Below, piece by piece: positions 7,971-16,544 of a stretch of DNA of 35,721 nucleotides (its first letter is position 1; every line of letters starts with the position of its first letter). Location: NCBI GenBank assembly GCA_021295755.1, contig JAGWBT010000014.1, positions 1-35,721 on the forward strand, read 5' to 3'. The translations under genes were made by a program, and so were the position numbers. A model generated the notes under the pieces. The model was not told the origin of the DNA and ran no database searches. It worked only from the letters and a program-made list of their open reading frames with translations. This DNA comes from Candidatus Poribacteria bacterium. Lineage in GTDB: Bacteria > Poribacteria > WGA-4E > PCPOR2b.

Positions 7971-9236
7971 TTATTTTTCATGATATGGTCCCGCGATTGC
8001 GATACTGCACAGATCCGGATGTAGATATTTCTGGGCAACAGCGTTCACTTGTGCACGGGTGATATTCCGGTAAATTGATTCATGCCGCTCAGGATAGCCG
8101 AGTCCCAACCCGTACAACTCTGCGGTTAGGAGCACTGCGGCGAGCCCCCTATTCGTTTCAAGGGTGAGCGCGAAATTTCCGACAATTAGGTTCTGCACAT
8201 CTGAGAATTCTTCTTCTGTGATACCATCGGATTTCATCAATTCGATTTCGTGCAGGATGCTTTCAATGGCTTTATCCACGTTGGCGGGATTGACACCTGC
8301 ACTCGCATGGAAAAGCCCTTCGCCGATTGATGGAGTGAATGAGCTCCAGACGCTGTATGCGAGACCTTGTACATCGCGCACACGACCAAATAGGCGGGCA
8401 ATCCCTGCGCTTCCACCCAAGACAGCGTTCATGAGATTAATCGTGTAAAAGTCTGGATTCGTTCGGGTAATTCCTTTGTGCCCCAACTCGATATTTGCTT
8501 GCGACTTGTCCATCATCGGTTGGACTACAATTTGTTTTTCACCATATTCCACCGCTGGAATCATGAAGGGTGGTTTTTCGCCATTTACGCTCCAATCCCC
8601 GATTGCGGCGTCGATTTTTTCAATAATCGCCTGTGTCTTCACATCGCCGACAATCGCTAGGAGGAGCGAATCGGGTCGATAATAAGACGCATGGAAATCA
8701 ACGAGTGCCTCCCTTTGAATGCCTTTGACCGATTCCTCCGTCCCTTGCACGCGCCAATGGTAAGGGTGTCCGTCGGGATAAACAGCCTCTCGAAGCAACC
8801 GATCTGCAACATCATCAGTTTCATCTTCCCACGCTTTCAGCCAGCTATAAACCTGACGCCTATGTTTTTCAATCTCTTCTTGCGGAAAGTTAGGAGCACG
8901 TAGGATGTCCTTAAGCACGTCAAGCACTCGATCAAAATCCTTTGACAGTAGGCGCCCCTCAATGCTCACTGTCTCGGTACTGGCCGCAACGCCTATATTT
9001 GCCCCGACAGATTCGGTCTCCTCGGCAATTTGCTCCCATGTCCGGTTTTCGGTTCCTTTCGTCAGCATATTGGCAACGACATCTGAAAGCCCGTAGAACC
9101 CTTGTCGGTCATACATGCTGCCCGCTTTTAGTCGTCCACTGATCGCAACCGTTTGATTGAAATGGTTCTCTTGGACAAGCAGCGTCAGACCGTTATCAAA
9201 GACGTGCCGTGTGGGTGGCGGCTGATGGTTATTCAT
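7971..9236 (-). CDS. M16-family peptidase homologue, predicted non-catalytic subunit
   Basis: A 421-residue insulinase/processing-peptidase-fold protein. It aligns with its upstream neighbour, but where the zinc motif HxxEH should be it has GLSDVVANMLTKGT (49-62), so both His ligands and the Glu are replaced (Asp52, Ala55, Asn56). The C-terminal half keeps the M16 substrate-binding features, including the R/Y pair region (GRVRDVQGLAYSVWSSF). Bacterial M16B enzymes often work as a heterodimer of an active and an inactive subunit; this is the inactive one. Its ATG overlaps the stop of the active subunit gene by 4 bp (ATGA), which implies translational coupling and a one-to-one complex. There is no signal peptide, so the complex is probably cytoplasmic. 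Confidence 0.85.
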   Translation of the reverse strand: MNNHQPPPTRHVFDNGLTLLVQENHFNQTVAISGRLKAGSMYDRQGFYGLSDVVANMLTKGTENRTWEQIAEETESVGANIGVAASTETVSIEGRLLSKDFDRVLDVLKDILRAPNFPQEEIEKHRRQVYSWLKAWEDETDDVADRLLREAVYPDGHPYHWRVQGTEESVKGIQREALVDFHASYYRPDSLLLAIVGDVKTQAIIEKIDAAIGDWSVNGEKPPFMIPAVEYGEKQIVVQPMMDKSQANIELGHKGITRTNPDFYTINLMNAVLGGSAGIARLFGRVRDVQGLAYSVWSSFTPSIGEGLFHASAGVNPANVDKAIESILHEIELMKSDGITEEEFSDVQNLIVGNFALTLETNRGLAAVLLTAELYGLGLGYPERHESIYRNITRAQVNAVAQKYLHPDLCSIAIAGPYHEK

Positions 9237-10585
9237 CTTTCAATTCCTCCTTGGATCTGACACAGACGGGGGTGCCTCGTATGATGCAGAGCGGGTGCAG
9301 TATCTTCACCGGATGTACCGCCATGTCCCGGTGAAATTGGTTGAAAATATCCAACTGTGCGGTTATTTTCAGTGAGATATTTCTGGGCAGCTTCACGAAT
9401 TTGTTCGCGGGTGACAGCCCGAATGTTGTCGAGGTAGGCATCAAGGTATCTGTAATCGTAGACCGTTTCGTAGTAGCCGATCTGCGCCGCTTGACTTGAA
9501 ACGCTGTCGAGGGAGAAGATGAAGTGTGCTTCTGTTTGGTTGATTGCCTTTTCTAGTTCCGCCTCTGTGAGCACCTCATTCTGGATCCGGTCTATCTGCT
9601 CTAGAAGTACCTTTTCGAGTGTGGGAGGATCAACACCGACCTGTGCTTCTGCGAATGTCCAAGCCAGTCCCGCATCTTTGGAAAAATCTGGATAGAAATA
9701 GGCGGAAGTTGCCAATTGCTTATCAACCAAGGCGCGGTAGAACCGTGAAGTTTTCCCCATACTCAACACGGTGCTAATTACTTCTAGTGGATAGAAGTCT
9801 GGGTCCCCGGCCGCAGGGATGTGGTAGACAATAGCGACATAAGCGAGCGTTCCTTCCTTGCGAACCGTTACCCGTCTTTCACCGCGCTGCTCCGGTTCGA
9901 CCGTCGAGGGCCCCGTGATCGGTTCCCCAATAGCAAGCGGACCAAAGTGAGTTTCAACCTGTTTCATCAAATCAGTAGTATCAAAGTCTCCAACGAGGAC
10001 AAGGGTTGCATTGTTCGGCACGTAACGTTGGCGGTAGTAGTTGTAGAGGTCGTCGCGGGTCATTGTTTTGAGGTCTGAGGGCCAACCGATGATACCCCAC
10101 TGATACGGGTGCGCCTTGTACGCAGTCGCCTGCACCTCTTCCCTCAACACGAAATGGGGTGTATTCTCATATCCCTCACGTTCCGAAAGAATTACCGTGC
10201 GTTCCGCTTCGACCTCCTCCGGATCAAACACGCTGTTCTGCATCCGATCCGATTCCAAAGCGAGCGCAACCGAGATTTTATCCGCGGGTAGGGTCTCATA
10301 GTACGCAGTATAGTCGTTGCTAGTAAACGCATTCCATCTGCCGCCGTTGCCTTCAATGAAACGCCCTAGTTCCTCTTTCGAGAACTTCGGTGTACCTTTG
10401 AAAAGCATGTGTTCAACCCAGTGGGAAACGCCTGTGAGTCCGGGACGTTCATTCCGCGAGCCGACTTTGTACCAGATATAACTGCTAGCGACAGGGGCTG
10501 CGTGCACCTCTTTGGTCAACACTTTCAATCCATTAGATAATTGATGTTCGATGATTTCAGATCGGGATTCAATCTGTTTGGTCAT
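9233..10585 (-). CDS. M16-family zinc metallopeptidase, catalytic subunit
   Basis: A 450-residue protein with an intact inverted zinc motif HWVEH at 55-59 (GVSHWVEHMLFKGT) and the third ligand Glu at about 135 in ERTVILSERE, typical of M16B processing-protease-like enzymes. It keeps NAFTSNDYTAYYETLP and the C-terminal R/Y region (SMGKTSRFYRALV). It would degrade or process peptides together with the inactive homologue encoded directly downstream. AGGAGG lies 5 nt before the ATG. The gap to the aminotransferase gene upstream is only 16 bp, so the three genes are probably one transcript. The last 35 or so residues are low in conservation. Confidence 0.88.
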   Translation of the reverse strand: MTKQIESRSEIIEHQLSNGLKVLTKEVHAAPVASSYIWYKVGSRNERPGLTGVSHWVEHMLFKGTPKFSKEELGRFIEGNGGRWNAFTSNDYTAYYETLPADKISVALALESDRMQNSVFDPEEVEAERTVILSEREGYENTPHFVLREEVQATAYKAHPYQWGIIGWPSDLKTMTRDDLYNYYRQRYVPNNATLVLVGDFDTTDLMKQVETHFGPLAIGEPITGPSTVEPEQRGERRVTVRKEGTLAYVAIVYHIPAAGDPDFYPLEVISTVLSMGKTSRFYRALVDKQLATSAYFYPDFSKDAGLAWTFAEAQVGVDPPTLEKVLLEQIDRIQNEVLTEAELEKAINQTEAHFIFSLDSVSSQAAQIGYYETVYDYRYLDAYLDNIRAVTREQIREAAQKYLTENNRTVGYFQPISPGHGGTSGEDTAPALHHTRHPRLCQIQGGIER

Positions 10586-10601
10586 AATAGCCTCCTTTCG
10601 C

Positions 10602-11780
10602 TTATAGCACGGCCAAGATTGCTTCTACAACATAATCCAAGTTCTTGGGTGAAAGTCCTGCCACATTCAGGCGACCGTTTGTCGGCATATAGATAGCATA
10701 TTCGTCGCGTAATCTATCCACGGCGTTTTTGGAAAGCCCGGAATAAGAGAACATCCCGCTCTGCTTGTACATGAAGTTGAAATCTATCGAACTACTGCCT
10801 GCGTTCAAGCCTTCAGCCAACGCCTTACGCATGCCGGAGATTCGTTCCCGCATGGTCGCAAGCTCGGTTTCCCACTCCTGTCTGAGGGGGTCAGAGGCGA
10901 GGACAGCCGCAATGATGCGGGAACCGTGAAGGGGTGGGTTGGAGTAGTTGGCACGGATGATTCGCATGACTTGAGATTTAACCCGTTCGGCGGTTGCTGT
11001 ATCAGTCGTAACAACATAGAATCCGCCGATTCGCTCCCCATAAAGCCCAAAGTTTTTGGAATAGGAGTTTGCGACTAGCATCTGATGTCCATCAGCAAGG
11101 AAGTGGCGGACTGCCATTGCATCCTCATCGATACCACGTCCAAAACCTTGATAAGCGAAGTCGAACACCGGCAGCAGCTCCTGCCTCTTGATGGCTGCGG
11201 AGATTTCCTCCCAATCCGCTGGGGTTGGATCGAGTCCGGTTGGGTTGTGGCAACAGGCGTGAAGTAGGATTGGGCTTCCACTAGGGATGGAGGTGATCGC
11301 TTCGATCATGCGCGACTTGGTGAATTCCCTGTGCTGTGCATCATAGTACGGATATGACGCGACCTCCAGGCCAGCCTTTGCAAAAACTTGATTGTGGTTT
11401 GCCCAAGTGGGATCGGGAACGTAGATGACTTCGCTTTCGATATGGACAAGGAACTCGCCAGCGAGTCTCACACCGGCGGTCCCACCGGGTGCCTGTGCCC
11501 CGAAGATATTGTCTTGCTCAGTATTGAATACCAATCTAATGGATCGCTGTACATATTCCGGGTTGCCATCTTGAGAAAGGTACTCCTTATCCATGCCCTG
11601 AGCCAGAATTTGCTGCTCTGCTCTTTTGACCGCTGCAAGCACAAGCGGCTGGAGATCATCGGTCTTGTAGGCACCGATGCTCAGGTTCACTTTATTCGCC
11701 CGTGGATCCGCCTTGAAAGCCGCGTTAAGCCCCAAGATAGGGTCGGGTGGCGCCATTTCTACCGTGTCGAAGAATTTCAT
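10602..11780 (-). CDS. Class I aminotransferase, aspartate/aromatic amino acid type
   Basis: A 392-residue PLP enzyme of the AspC/TyrB branch. It starts FFDTVEMAPPDPILGLNAAF, with VNLSIGAYKTDDLQP. The cofactor sites are HNPTGLDP (178-185), Asp207 in FDFAYQGFGRG, and the Schiff-base Lys242 in NSYSKNFGLYGERIG, with Arg250 for PLP phosphate. The substrate carboxylate Arg lies near the C terminus. It transfers the amino group between aspartate or an aromatic amino acid and 2-oxoglutarate. TAGGAG lies 9 nt before the ATG. It is 77 bp after the threonine synthase gene; aspartate is the precursor of threonine, so this placement fits an amino-acid module. AspC and TyrB specificity cannot be separated by eye. 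Confidence 0.88.
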   Translation of the reverse strand: MKFFDTVEMAPPDPILGLNAAFKADPRANKVNLSIGAYKTDDLQPLVLAAVKRAEQQILAQGMDKEYLSQDGNPEYVQRSIRLVFNTEQDNIFGAQAPGGTAGVRLAGEFLVHIESEVIYVPDPTWANHNQVFAKAGLEVASYPYYDAQHREFTKSRMIEAITSIPSGSPILLHACCHNPTGLDPTPADWEEISAAIKRQELLPVFDFAYQGFGRGIDEDAMAVRHFLADGHQMLVANSYSKNFGLYGERIGGFYVVTTDTATAERVKSQVMRIIRANYSNPPLHGSRIIAAVLASDPLRQEWETELATMRERISGMRKALAEGLNAGSSSIDFNFMYKQSGMFSYSGLSKNAVDRLRDEYAIYMPTNGRLNVAGLSPKNLDYVVEAILAVL

Positions 11781-11857
11781 GGTTGTATACTCCTAATTTT
11801 TCGCATTTTGACCGGGCTGGTCAAGAAAAAGAGGGTGACAGTTTGGAATGGCGTCGT

Positions 11858-13090
11858 CTAAAGTGTTGTCATCAATTTCCGGAATGCGTTCAGTTGTGGT
11901 TGAATTACATGCGGTTCGGGCACTCGGCCCTCAAGCGCTTCGATGGTCTTCAGTCCGTTGCCGGTGATACTGACAACAATCCGCTCATCTCGACTGATGC
12001 GTCCACTTTCAATCAGCTTTTTCGCTGCCGCGAGTGTAACACCGCCCGCTGTTTCCGTGAAGATGCCTTCTGTCGCAGCAAGAAGCTTCATTGCTTCGAC
12101 AATCTCACCATCGTTCGCATGCTCCCCGTGTCCACCCGAATTCCGCACCGTATCAGCAGCATAAATCCCGTCAGCGGGGTTGCCAATCGCGAGAGATTTG
12201 GCAATGGTATCCGGTTTAACGGGCTTAACAAAATCGCTGCCGTCTTTGACCGTCGTGACAATTGGACCACAACCTTCAGCCTGTGCCACGTGGATACGGG
12301 TTTGTGGCTTGTCGATCAGTCCTAGCATATGAAATTCCTTCAACGCCTTGCCCACCTTTGTGATGAGCGATCCACCCGCTGCGGGTACAACGATGTGATC
12401 CGGTGCTTCCCAACCGAGTTGCTCAAGGATTTCATAGGTAAATGTCTTGGAACCTTCTGCGTAAAATGGGCGGATGTTGATATTGGCAAACGCCCAAGGA
12501 TAGACGCCTGCGACCTCGCTGCATAACCGGTTGACATCATCATAGTTTCCCGCAATTCCGACCACCGTTGGGGCGTAAACGAGCGAAGCTACTACTTTTC
12601 CCATCTCAAGATCAGCGGGAATAAAGATGAAGCAGTTGAGGTTTGCTATTGCAGCGTTTGCGGCGACGGAATTGGCTAAATTGCCGGTCGAGGCGCACGA
12701 TACGGTATCGAATCCAAACTCCTTCGCCTTACTTAGCGCAACTGCAACGACACGATCTTTGAAGGATAGGGTTGGGTGACACACAGAATCATCCTTGATA
12801 TAGAGTGCTTCTACACCAAGCAATGCTTCTAGATTTTTGGCTCGAATTAGCGGGGTGAATCCCGAATGGAATCCATCGGTCGGTTCACCATCAATCGGCA
12901 GTAGATCGGCATACCGCCAGAGGCTTTCGGGACCGGCCTCAATAGATTCTCGTGAGATTGACTTCTGGATTACCTCGTAGTTGTAGTCTACCTCAAGTGG
13001 TCCAAAACAGAACTCACACACGTGGAGTGGTTCTTTGGGATACTGCCTTTCACATTCACGACATTTCAATCCCAGTACTTTTTCGGTCAT
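11858..13090 (-). CDS. thrC: Threonine synthase
   Basis: A 410-residue PLP enzyme converting O-phospho-L-homoserine to threonine. An N-terminal zinc-ribbon-like segment holds CREC (10-13) and CEFC (25-28). The PLP lysine is Lys111 in HPTLSFKDRVV, and CASTGNLANSVAANAA is the substrate/cofactor loop; the phosphate-binding glycine loop is PAAGGSLITK. This is the archaeal/plant-like Cys-rich type found in many bacteria. I chose the ATG at 13090 (MTEKVLGLKC) because GGAG sits 8 nt before it and because homology begins there; an upstream ATG at 13159 would add 23 unmatched residues. It is first in a minus-strand run with the aminotransferase and M16 pair. A strong terminator at 13194-13228 separates it from the S9 peptidase unit upstream. 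Confidence 0.9.
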   Translation of the reverse strand: MTEKVLGLKCRECERQYPKEPLHVCEFCFGPLEVDYNYEVIQKSISRESIEAGPESLWRYADLLPIDGEPTDGFHSGFTPLIRAKNLEALLGVEALYIKDDSVCHPTLSFKDRVVAVALSKAKEFGFDTVSCASTGNLANSVAANAAIANLNCFIFIPADLEMGKVVASLVYAPTVVGIAGNYDDVNRLCSEVAGVYPWAFANINIRPFYAEGSKTFTYEILEQLGWEAPDHIVVPAAGGSLITKVGKALKEFHMLGLIDKPQTRIHVAQAEGCGPIVTTVKDGSDFVKPVKPDTIAKSLAIGNPADGIYAADTVRNSGGHGEHANDGEIVEAMKLLAATEGIFTETAGGVTLAAAKKLIESGRISRDERIVVSITGNGLKTIEALEGRVPEPHVIQPQLNAFRKLMTTL

Positions 13091-13193
13091 GTTCGTCTCC
13101 GTTGGTTCAAAAGATAAGAAAGATTTGCTATCAAACAGTCGGTCAATTTTACGAGACAATGTCGATTGACCGTTTCATTAAAAATGTAGACAA

Positions 13194-13228
13194 TAAAAAA
13201 GCCTATCATCACGGCTGTGACAATAGGC
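13194..13228 (-). terminator. Rho-independent terminator
   Basis: On the minus strand the stem is GCCTAT, a mismatch, GTCAC, loop, GTGAT, a mismatch, ATAGGC, followed at once by TTTTTTATTG. That is about 11 paired bases plus a U tract. It ends the transcript of the S9 peptidase and the small ORF after it, and insulates thrC. Confidence 0.8.
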
Positions 13229-13271
13229 AATTCTGTAAAGCATATATGTTAAAAACAATCCCAATTCATGA

Positions 13272-13583
13272 CTAAATCTGCCTATTTTCACTTCGCCTCG
13301 CACGCATGGACACCACACCAGCAGCAATGCCCATGCCCGGCATGTACATGGTCATGATAGCAAAGTGAGCAATTGGGGGAAAGTTGAAGTGAGATTGTCG
13401 CATCTTTCTAATTCGTTTACCTGTTTGGTTCATCAGTTCATTAAGAGCAATTGTAGTAGAAGCAATATACCTACTAATAGCAAATTGGATTATTTTATTA
13501 AAAGGTCGTTTAATTTTAGCATACGCTCCCACATAAAGGCAAGGGAAAATTAACAATCGTTGGGGTTTAATGATTAACGGCAT
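13272..13583 (-). CDS. Small hypothetical protein, possible
   Basis: About 103 residues from an ATG that overlaps the S9 stop codon as TGATG, to a TAG 44 bp before the terminator at 13194-13228. The product is basic (KIKRPFNKIIQF, GKRIRKMRQSH), with a weakly hydrophobic stretch MTMYMPGMGIAAGVV near the C terminus. The region is more AT-rich than its neighbours, there is no independent ribosome-binding site, and I recognise no family. Position in the transcript is the only support; it could be 3' UTR. Confidence 0.3.
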   Translation of the reverse strand: MPLIIKPQRLLIFPCLYVGAYAKIKRPFNKIIQFAISRYIASTTIALNELMNQTGKRIRKMRQSHFNFPPIAHFAIMTMYMPGMGIAAGVVSMRARRSENRQI

Positions 13584-15517
13584 CACGGCAGGTTCTCAAT
13601 CATCACTGGTTTTATGGCGTCCGCGGGTATAAAGTCAAAGACCTGCGCGTAAAAGTAGAATTCCGCTTCAAGTGATCGCTGGATATTCTCACTGCGGCGG
13701 AATCCGTGCTGTTCGCCTTCAAACGGAACATAAGCGACAGGCAACCCTTTCGCCTGCAACGCTTCGACCATCATCTCCGCCTGATTGGGCGGCACAACTT
13801 TATCTTCAAGTCCCTGAAACAGAATTAAGGGGCATGAAAGACGATCCGTAAAATGGATCGGTGAGCGCTCTCGGTAGCGATCCCGTTCTTCAGGATAGGG
13901 TCCAATCAAGCTATCCAGATAGCGGGATTCAAATTTATGTGTGTCCCTCGTCATCGTCTCAAGGTCGCTGATCCCGTAATAGCTGGCACCCGCTTTGAAA
14001 ACGTCCCGGAATGTCAACGCCGAGAGTGTTGTGTAGCCGCCTGCACTTCCGCCTCGAATTGCCAACCGATTACCGTCCACAAATCCGTTTTCGGCGAGGT
14101 ATCGCGCTCCGTTCGCACAATCGTCGACGTCAACAAGCCCCCATTGACCGTTAAGCCGCTGGCGATAGGCGCGACCGTAGCCGCTGCTACCCCCATAGTT
14201 CACATCAAGGACAGCAATCCCCCGGCTCGTCCAGTATTGAATCTCTAGGTCGAGCGCAGTCGAAGTTGCTGAGGTAGGACCTCCGTGGCTGATGACGAGG
14301 AGCGGGGGCAGATCATCGGTCGGTGCGGTGTAATCACAATTTTGTGGCGGATAAAAGAAGGCGTGGGCACTCAGACCACCTTCGGTTGGAAACTCAATCG
14401 CTTGTGGAGTTGAGAAATATCCAGCATCAATCTCTATCTCACTTGCGCGGCATACGACCTCGAATTGTCCCGTGGCAAGGTCAAGGCGGACGATTGACGC
14501 TGGCTCCGTCGCCGAACTGGCGTTGAAAAGGACTCCGCCGGGGATGACTTGCAGGTTGGTAATTGATGTGTAGGGCGTATCAATCTGATCGAGACTTCGT
14601 GTTACGGTATCCAAAAGTACTAGATGCCAGATACCATCCTGCGTGTAGGTGCAGATAATCTGATTGGCAGAGACAAACCGATAAGTGGACATACCAAATA
14701 TCCACTGCGGTCTCCCGAACTCTGCCTCCATTTCACATACCGGTTCGACGGTTCCAGCTTGATAGCGATAGAGATTCCACCAGTTCGTTCGGTCAGAAAC
14801 GAAGTATAGCGTACCATCTGGCGACCAATCTGGCTGAAAGATCGATTCATCAATACCACCTGCCACACATTCGGTGTGACTCAGAGATCCATCTGTGTTG
14901 ATCTCACCGATCCAAAGTTCAGTGCCATCCCATGGCATATTCGGATGGTTCCAAGTCAGCCATGCCAGACGCGTACCATCGGGACTCAAGCATGGCGAAG
15001 AATAAAAATCGTTGTCGCAGACGAGTATCTGCCCGCTGTCTCTGCCATCCAATGGGAGGTCTACCAATGTGTTGACGGCTTCATTCTCGGTATCGGTATG
15101 GTCTTCACGGACATAGATTAGACGGTTCCGTTTGACGTCGACAATGCCATCGGCATAGCGTAGATCTGCGTCGGGGGTAATCGGTTGCGGTTCTGATTCG
15201 CACGTTTGACGGTAGATGCGCTGATCTACGAAGTTAGAGAAGTAGACCACCCCTTCACTGACAACGAGTGCCGCCCCACCGTACTCATGGACGCGTGTTC
15301 GTGCGCTGAAAGTGGGTGGAGTCACATCGGTCGTTTCTCCGTCCGGGGTCCGTCGAACAATGACATAGCGACCGTTCTCGGTCGGACGCATCTCAATCCA
15401 ATAGATATCTTCTTCATCGGCTAGGGCTTCTATTATCCAGCGCCCTTCTGTCGAAATGAGATTTGCGCTAATTGGGGATTTCCAAGAGCCGTAGGGTGCC
15501 ACCTGCGGTTGCGTCAT
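13583..15517 (-). CDS. S9-family (prolyl oligopeptidase-type) peptidase
   Basis: About 644 residues: an N-terminal beta-propeller (with TolB/DPP4-like blades such as LSPDGTRLAWLTWNHP and WSPDGTLYFVSDR) and a C-terminal alpha/beta hydrolase. The catalytic triad is clear: Ser492 in RGGSAGGYTT, Asp573 in GLEDKVVPPNQAE and His605 in EQHGFRR (numbers from the first of two ATGs). The oxyanion region is VISHGGPTSAT. It probably cleaves short peptides, as in acylaminoacyl-peptidase or dipeptidyl-peptidase relatives. There is no signal peptide, so it is likely cytoplasmic. AGGAGG precedes two consecutive ATGs; the second (15517) has the better spacing. The upstream region carries the family F repeat also seen upstream of the alcohol dehydrogenase. 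Confidence 0.88.
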   Translation of the reverse strand: MTQPQVAPYGSWKSPISANLISTEGRWIIEALADEEDIYWIEMRPTENGRYVIVRRTPDGETTDVTPPTFSARTRVHEYGGAALVVSEGVVYFSNFVDQRIYRQTCESEPQPITPDADLRYADGIVDVKRNRLIYVREDHTDTENEAVNTLVDLPLDGRDSGQILVCDNDFYSSPCLSPDGTRLAWLTWNHPNMPWDGTELWIGEINTDGSLSHTECVAGGIDESIFQPDWSPDGTLYFVSDRTNWWNLYRYQAGTVEPVCEMEAEFGRPQWIFGMSTYRFVSANQIICTYTQDGIWHLVLLDTVTRSLDQIDTPYTSITNLQVIPGGVLFNASSATEPASIVRLDLATGQFEVVCRASEIEIDAGYFSTPQAIEFPTEGGLSAHAFFYPPQNCDYTAPTDDLPPLLVISHGGPTSATSTALDLEIQYWTSRGIAVLDVNYGGSSGYGRAYRQRLNGQWGLVDVDDCANGARYLAENGFVDGNRLAIRGGSAGGYTTLSALTFRDVFKAGASYYGISDLETMTRDTHKFESRYLDSLIGPYPEERDRYRERSPIHFTDRLSCPLILFQGLEDKVVPPNQAEMMVEALQAKGLPVAYVPFEGEQHGFRRSENIQRSLEAEFYFYAQVFDFIPADAIKPVMIENLP

Positions 15518-15617
15518 CATCTCCTCCTTGATTTTTAAAGATTTGATTTAAGTAGAAATTGAGGAGTAGTGTAGTAGAAAACAAGCTGTAGATCAAGGTG
15601 AAAAAAAATACTTTATT

Positions 15618-15824
15618 AGGGCGTGTTGACATTTTGATGCTGCGAATTCGGCAAACACTGTAAGCATCGGGCAATCTGACATAAGTAGCGCAAACTGTTA
15701 GTTTGTAGGAGGAAATCACAATCTAACAGATTGCGGTACAAAAGACCACTTTTATGGAATAATTTTTTGAAAAGGAAATTTCCTGATGAAAAACGGAGTT
15801 GGGTTTCACCCTATCTGTTTATAA
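15618..15824. repeat. Family F repeat, copy F1
   Basis: AGGGCGTGTTGACATTTTGAT starts a block that matches 35237-35320 at about four of five positions. The homology then resumes at ATCACAATCTAACAG (15714) and ends with TTGGGTTTCA near 15810. It contains the small palindromes CAAACTGTTAGTTTG and CAATCTAACAGATTG. It lies about 100 bp upstream of the S9 peptidase, in the promoter position. Confidence 0.65.
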
Positions 15825-15863
15825 CCTTTGGTGCTAGTTTAGTGAGAAAGTTTTTTCCACATT

Positions 15864-16260
15864 GTTCAAGAGTTCATTGGTTCATTAGTCGGTTGGTTGA
15901 TTCATTCTTCTTATGTTCCCCCTTTGGATACACATGTCGCCCCGCTGGGGCTTTCGGGTATTTGTTTATCGGTGTGCTATAAACATATCGCCCCTCTGGG
16001 GCTAAATGCTCCGTCTTATGTGTGTGTTCCGCTGAATCTGTTTTAATCTGTGATTTGGACAAAATGTACATTGTGCTCCTCTGGAGCACGGGACTTGGGG
16101 CATGTCGCTCGGCTATAGACATGTCGCTCCTGTGGAGCGAGAAGACGCCGTCCATAGTTCGCTGGTTGCCCCGATTGGCAGATTAGGCAATCTGCCGCCA
16201 CGATTACAGGACTTGGGGCATGTCGCCCCGCTGGGGCTAACGGATTTGGTCTGATATTCA
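15864..16260. repeat. Cluster of GC hairpin repeats
   Basis: Gene-free. It starts with a TTCATTGGTTCATTAG run (15873-15888) and then holds six short hairpins: GCCCCGCTGGGGC (15939-15951 and 16225-16237), GCCCCTCTGGGGC (15990-16002), GTGCTCCTCTGGAGCAC (16073-16089), TCGCTCCTGTGGAGCGA (16124-16140) and GGCAGATTAGGCAATCTGCC (16177-16196). Most follow ACATGTC or ACATATC. Stem bases differ between copies but stay paired. No coding signal. Confidence 0.7.
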
Positions 16261-16347
16261 GCGAATCGTATTTCAGTAAACCTGTGCGTTCAGAGTTAGA
16301 TAAAGTCGCACAATCCCTCAGAAATGCTTTGTGATTGTAGATCTACC

Positions 16348-16513
16348 AGGATTTACGCAAATTTAGCACACGGGGGTAGATTTTCGATTTTTAACCCCCT
16401 AAATCCCTAACTCCCTAAATCCCTAACCCCCTAAATCCCTAACCCCCTAAATCCCCCTTGTCAGGGGGACTTTGGAAACTCAGGGGGACTTATGAACGCG
16501 CTGCGTAAGTCCT
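16348..16513. repeat. Family A element A3 with telomere-like tandem repeat
   Basis: Ends AGGATTTACGCA (16348-16359) and TGCGTAAGTCCT (16502-16513). The interior matches A1, except that the CCCCTAAAT block is expanded to about five tandem units of CCCTAAATCCCTAAC (about 16395-16460). Flanks ATCTACC (16341-16347) and ATCTACA (16514-16520) look like a 7-bp target duplication. It ends 31 bp from the ABC permease stop codon. Confidence 0.8.
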
Positions 16514-16544
16514 ATCTACATTATTTGTACGTGAGGCGCGATGT

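Noticed and set aside
11388-12325. Plus-strand open frames opposite the aminotransferase and thrC
   Set aside because: They are shadows of well-supported minus-strand genes, and their translations show no domain.
15468-15719. Open frame with MSTRP-like segment resembling the extended N terminus of the alcohol dehydrogenase
   Set aside because: The similarity arises because both frames translate the family F repeat; neither extension matches the enzyme families.
15939-16237. Possible CRISPR array from regularly recurring hairpins
   Set aside because: Units differ in sequence, spacing is irregular, and there are no unique spacers of constant length or cas genes.
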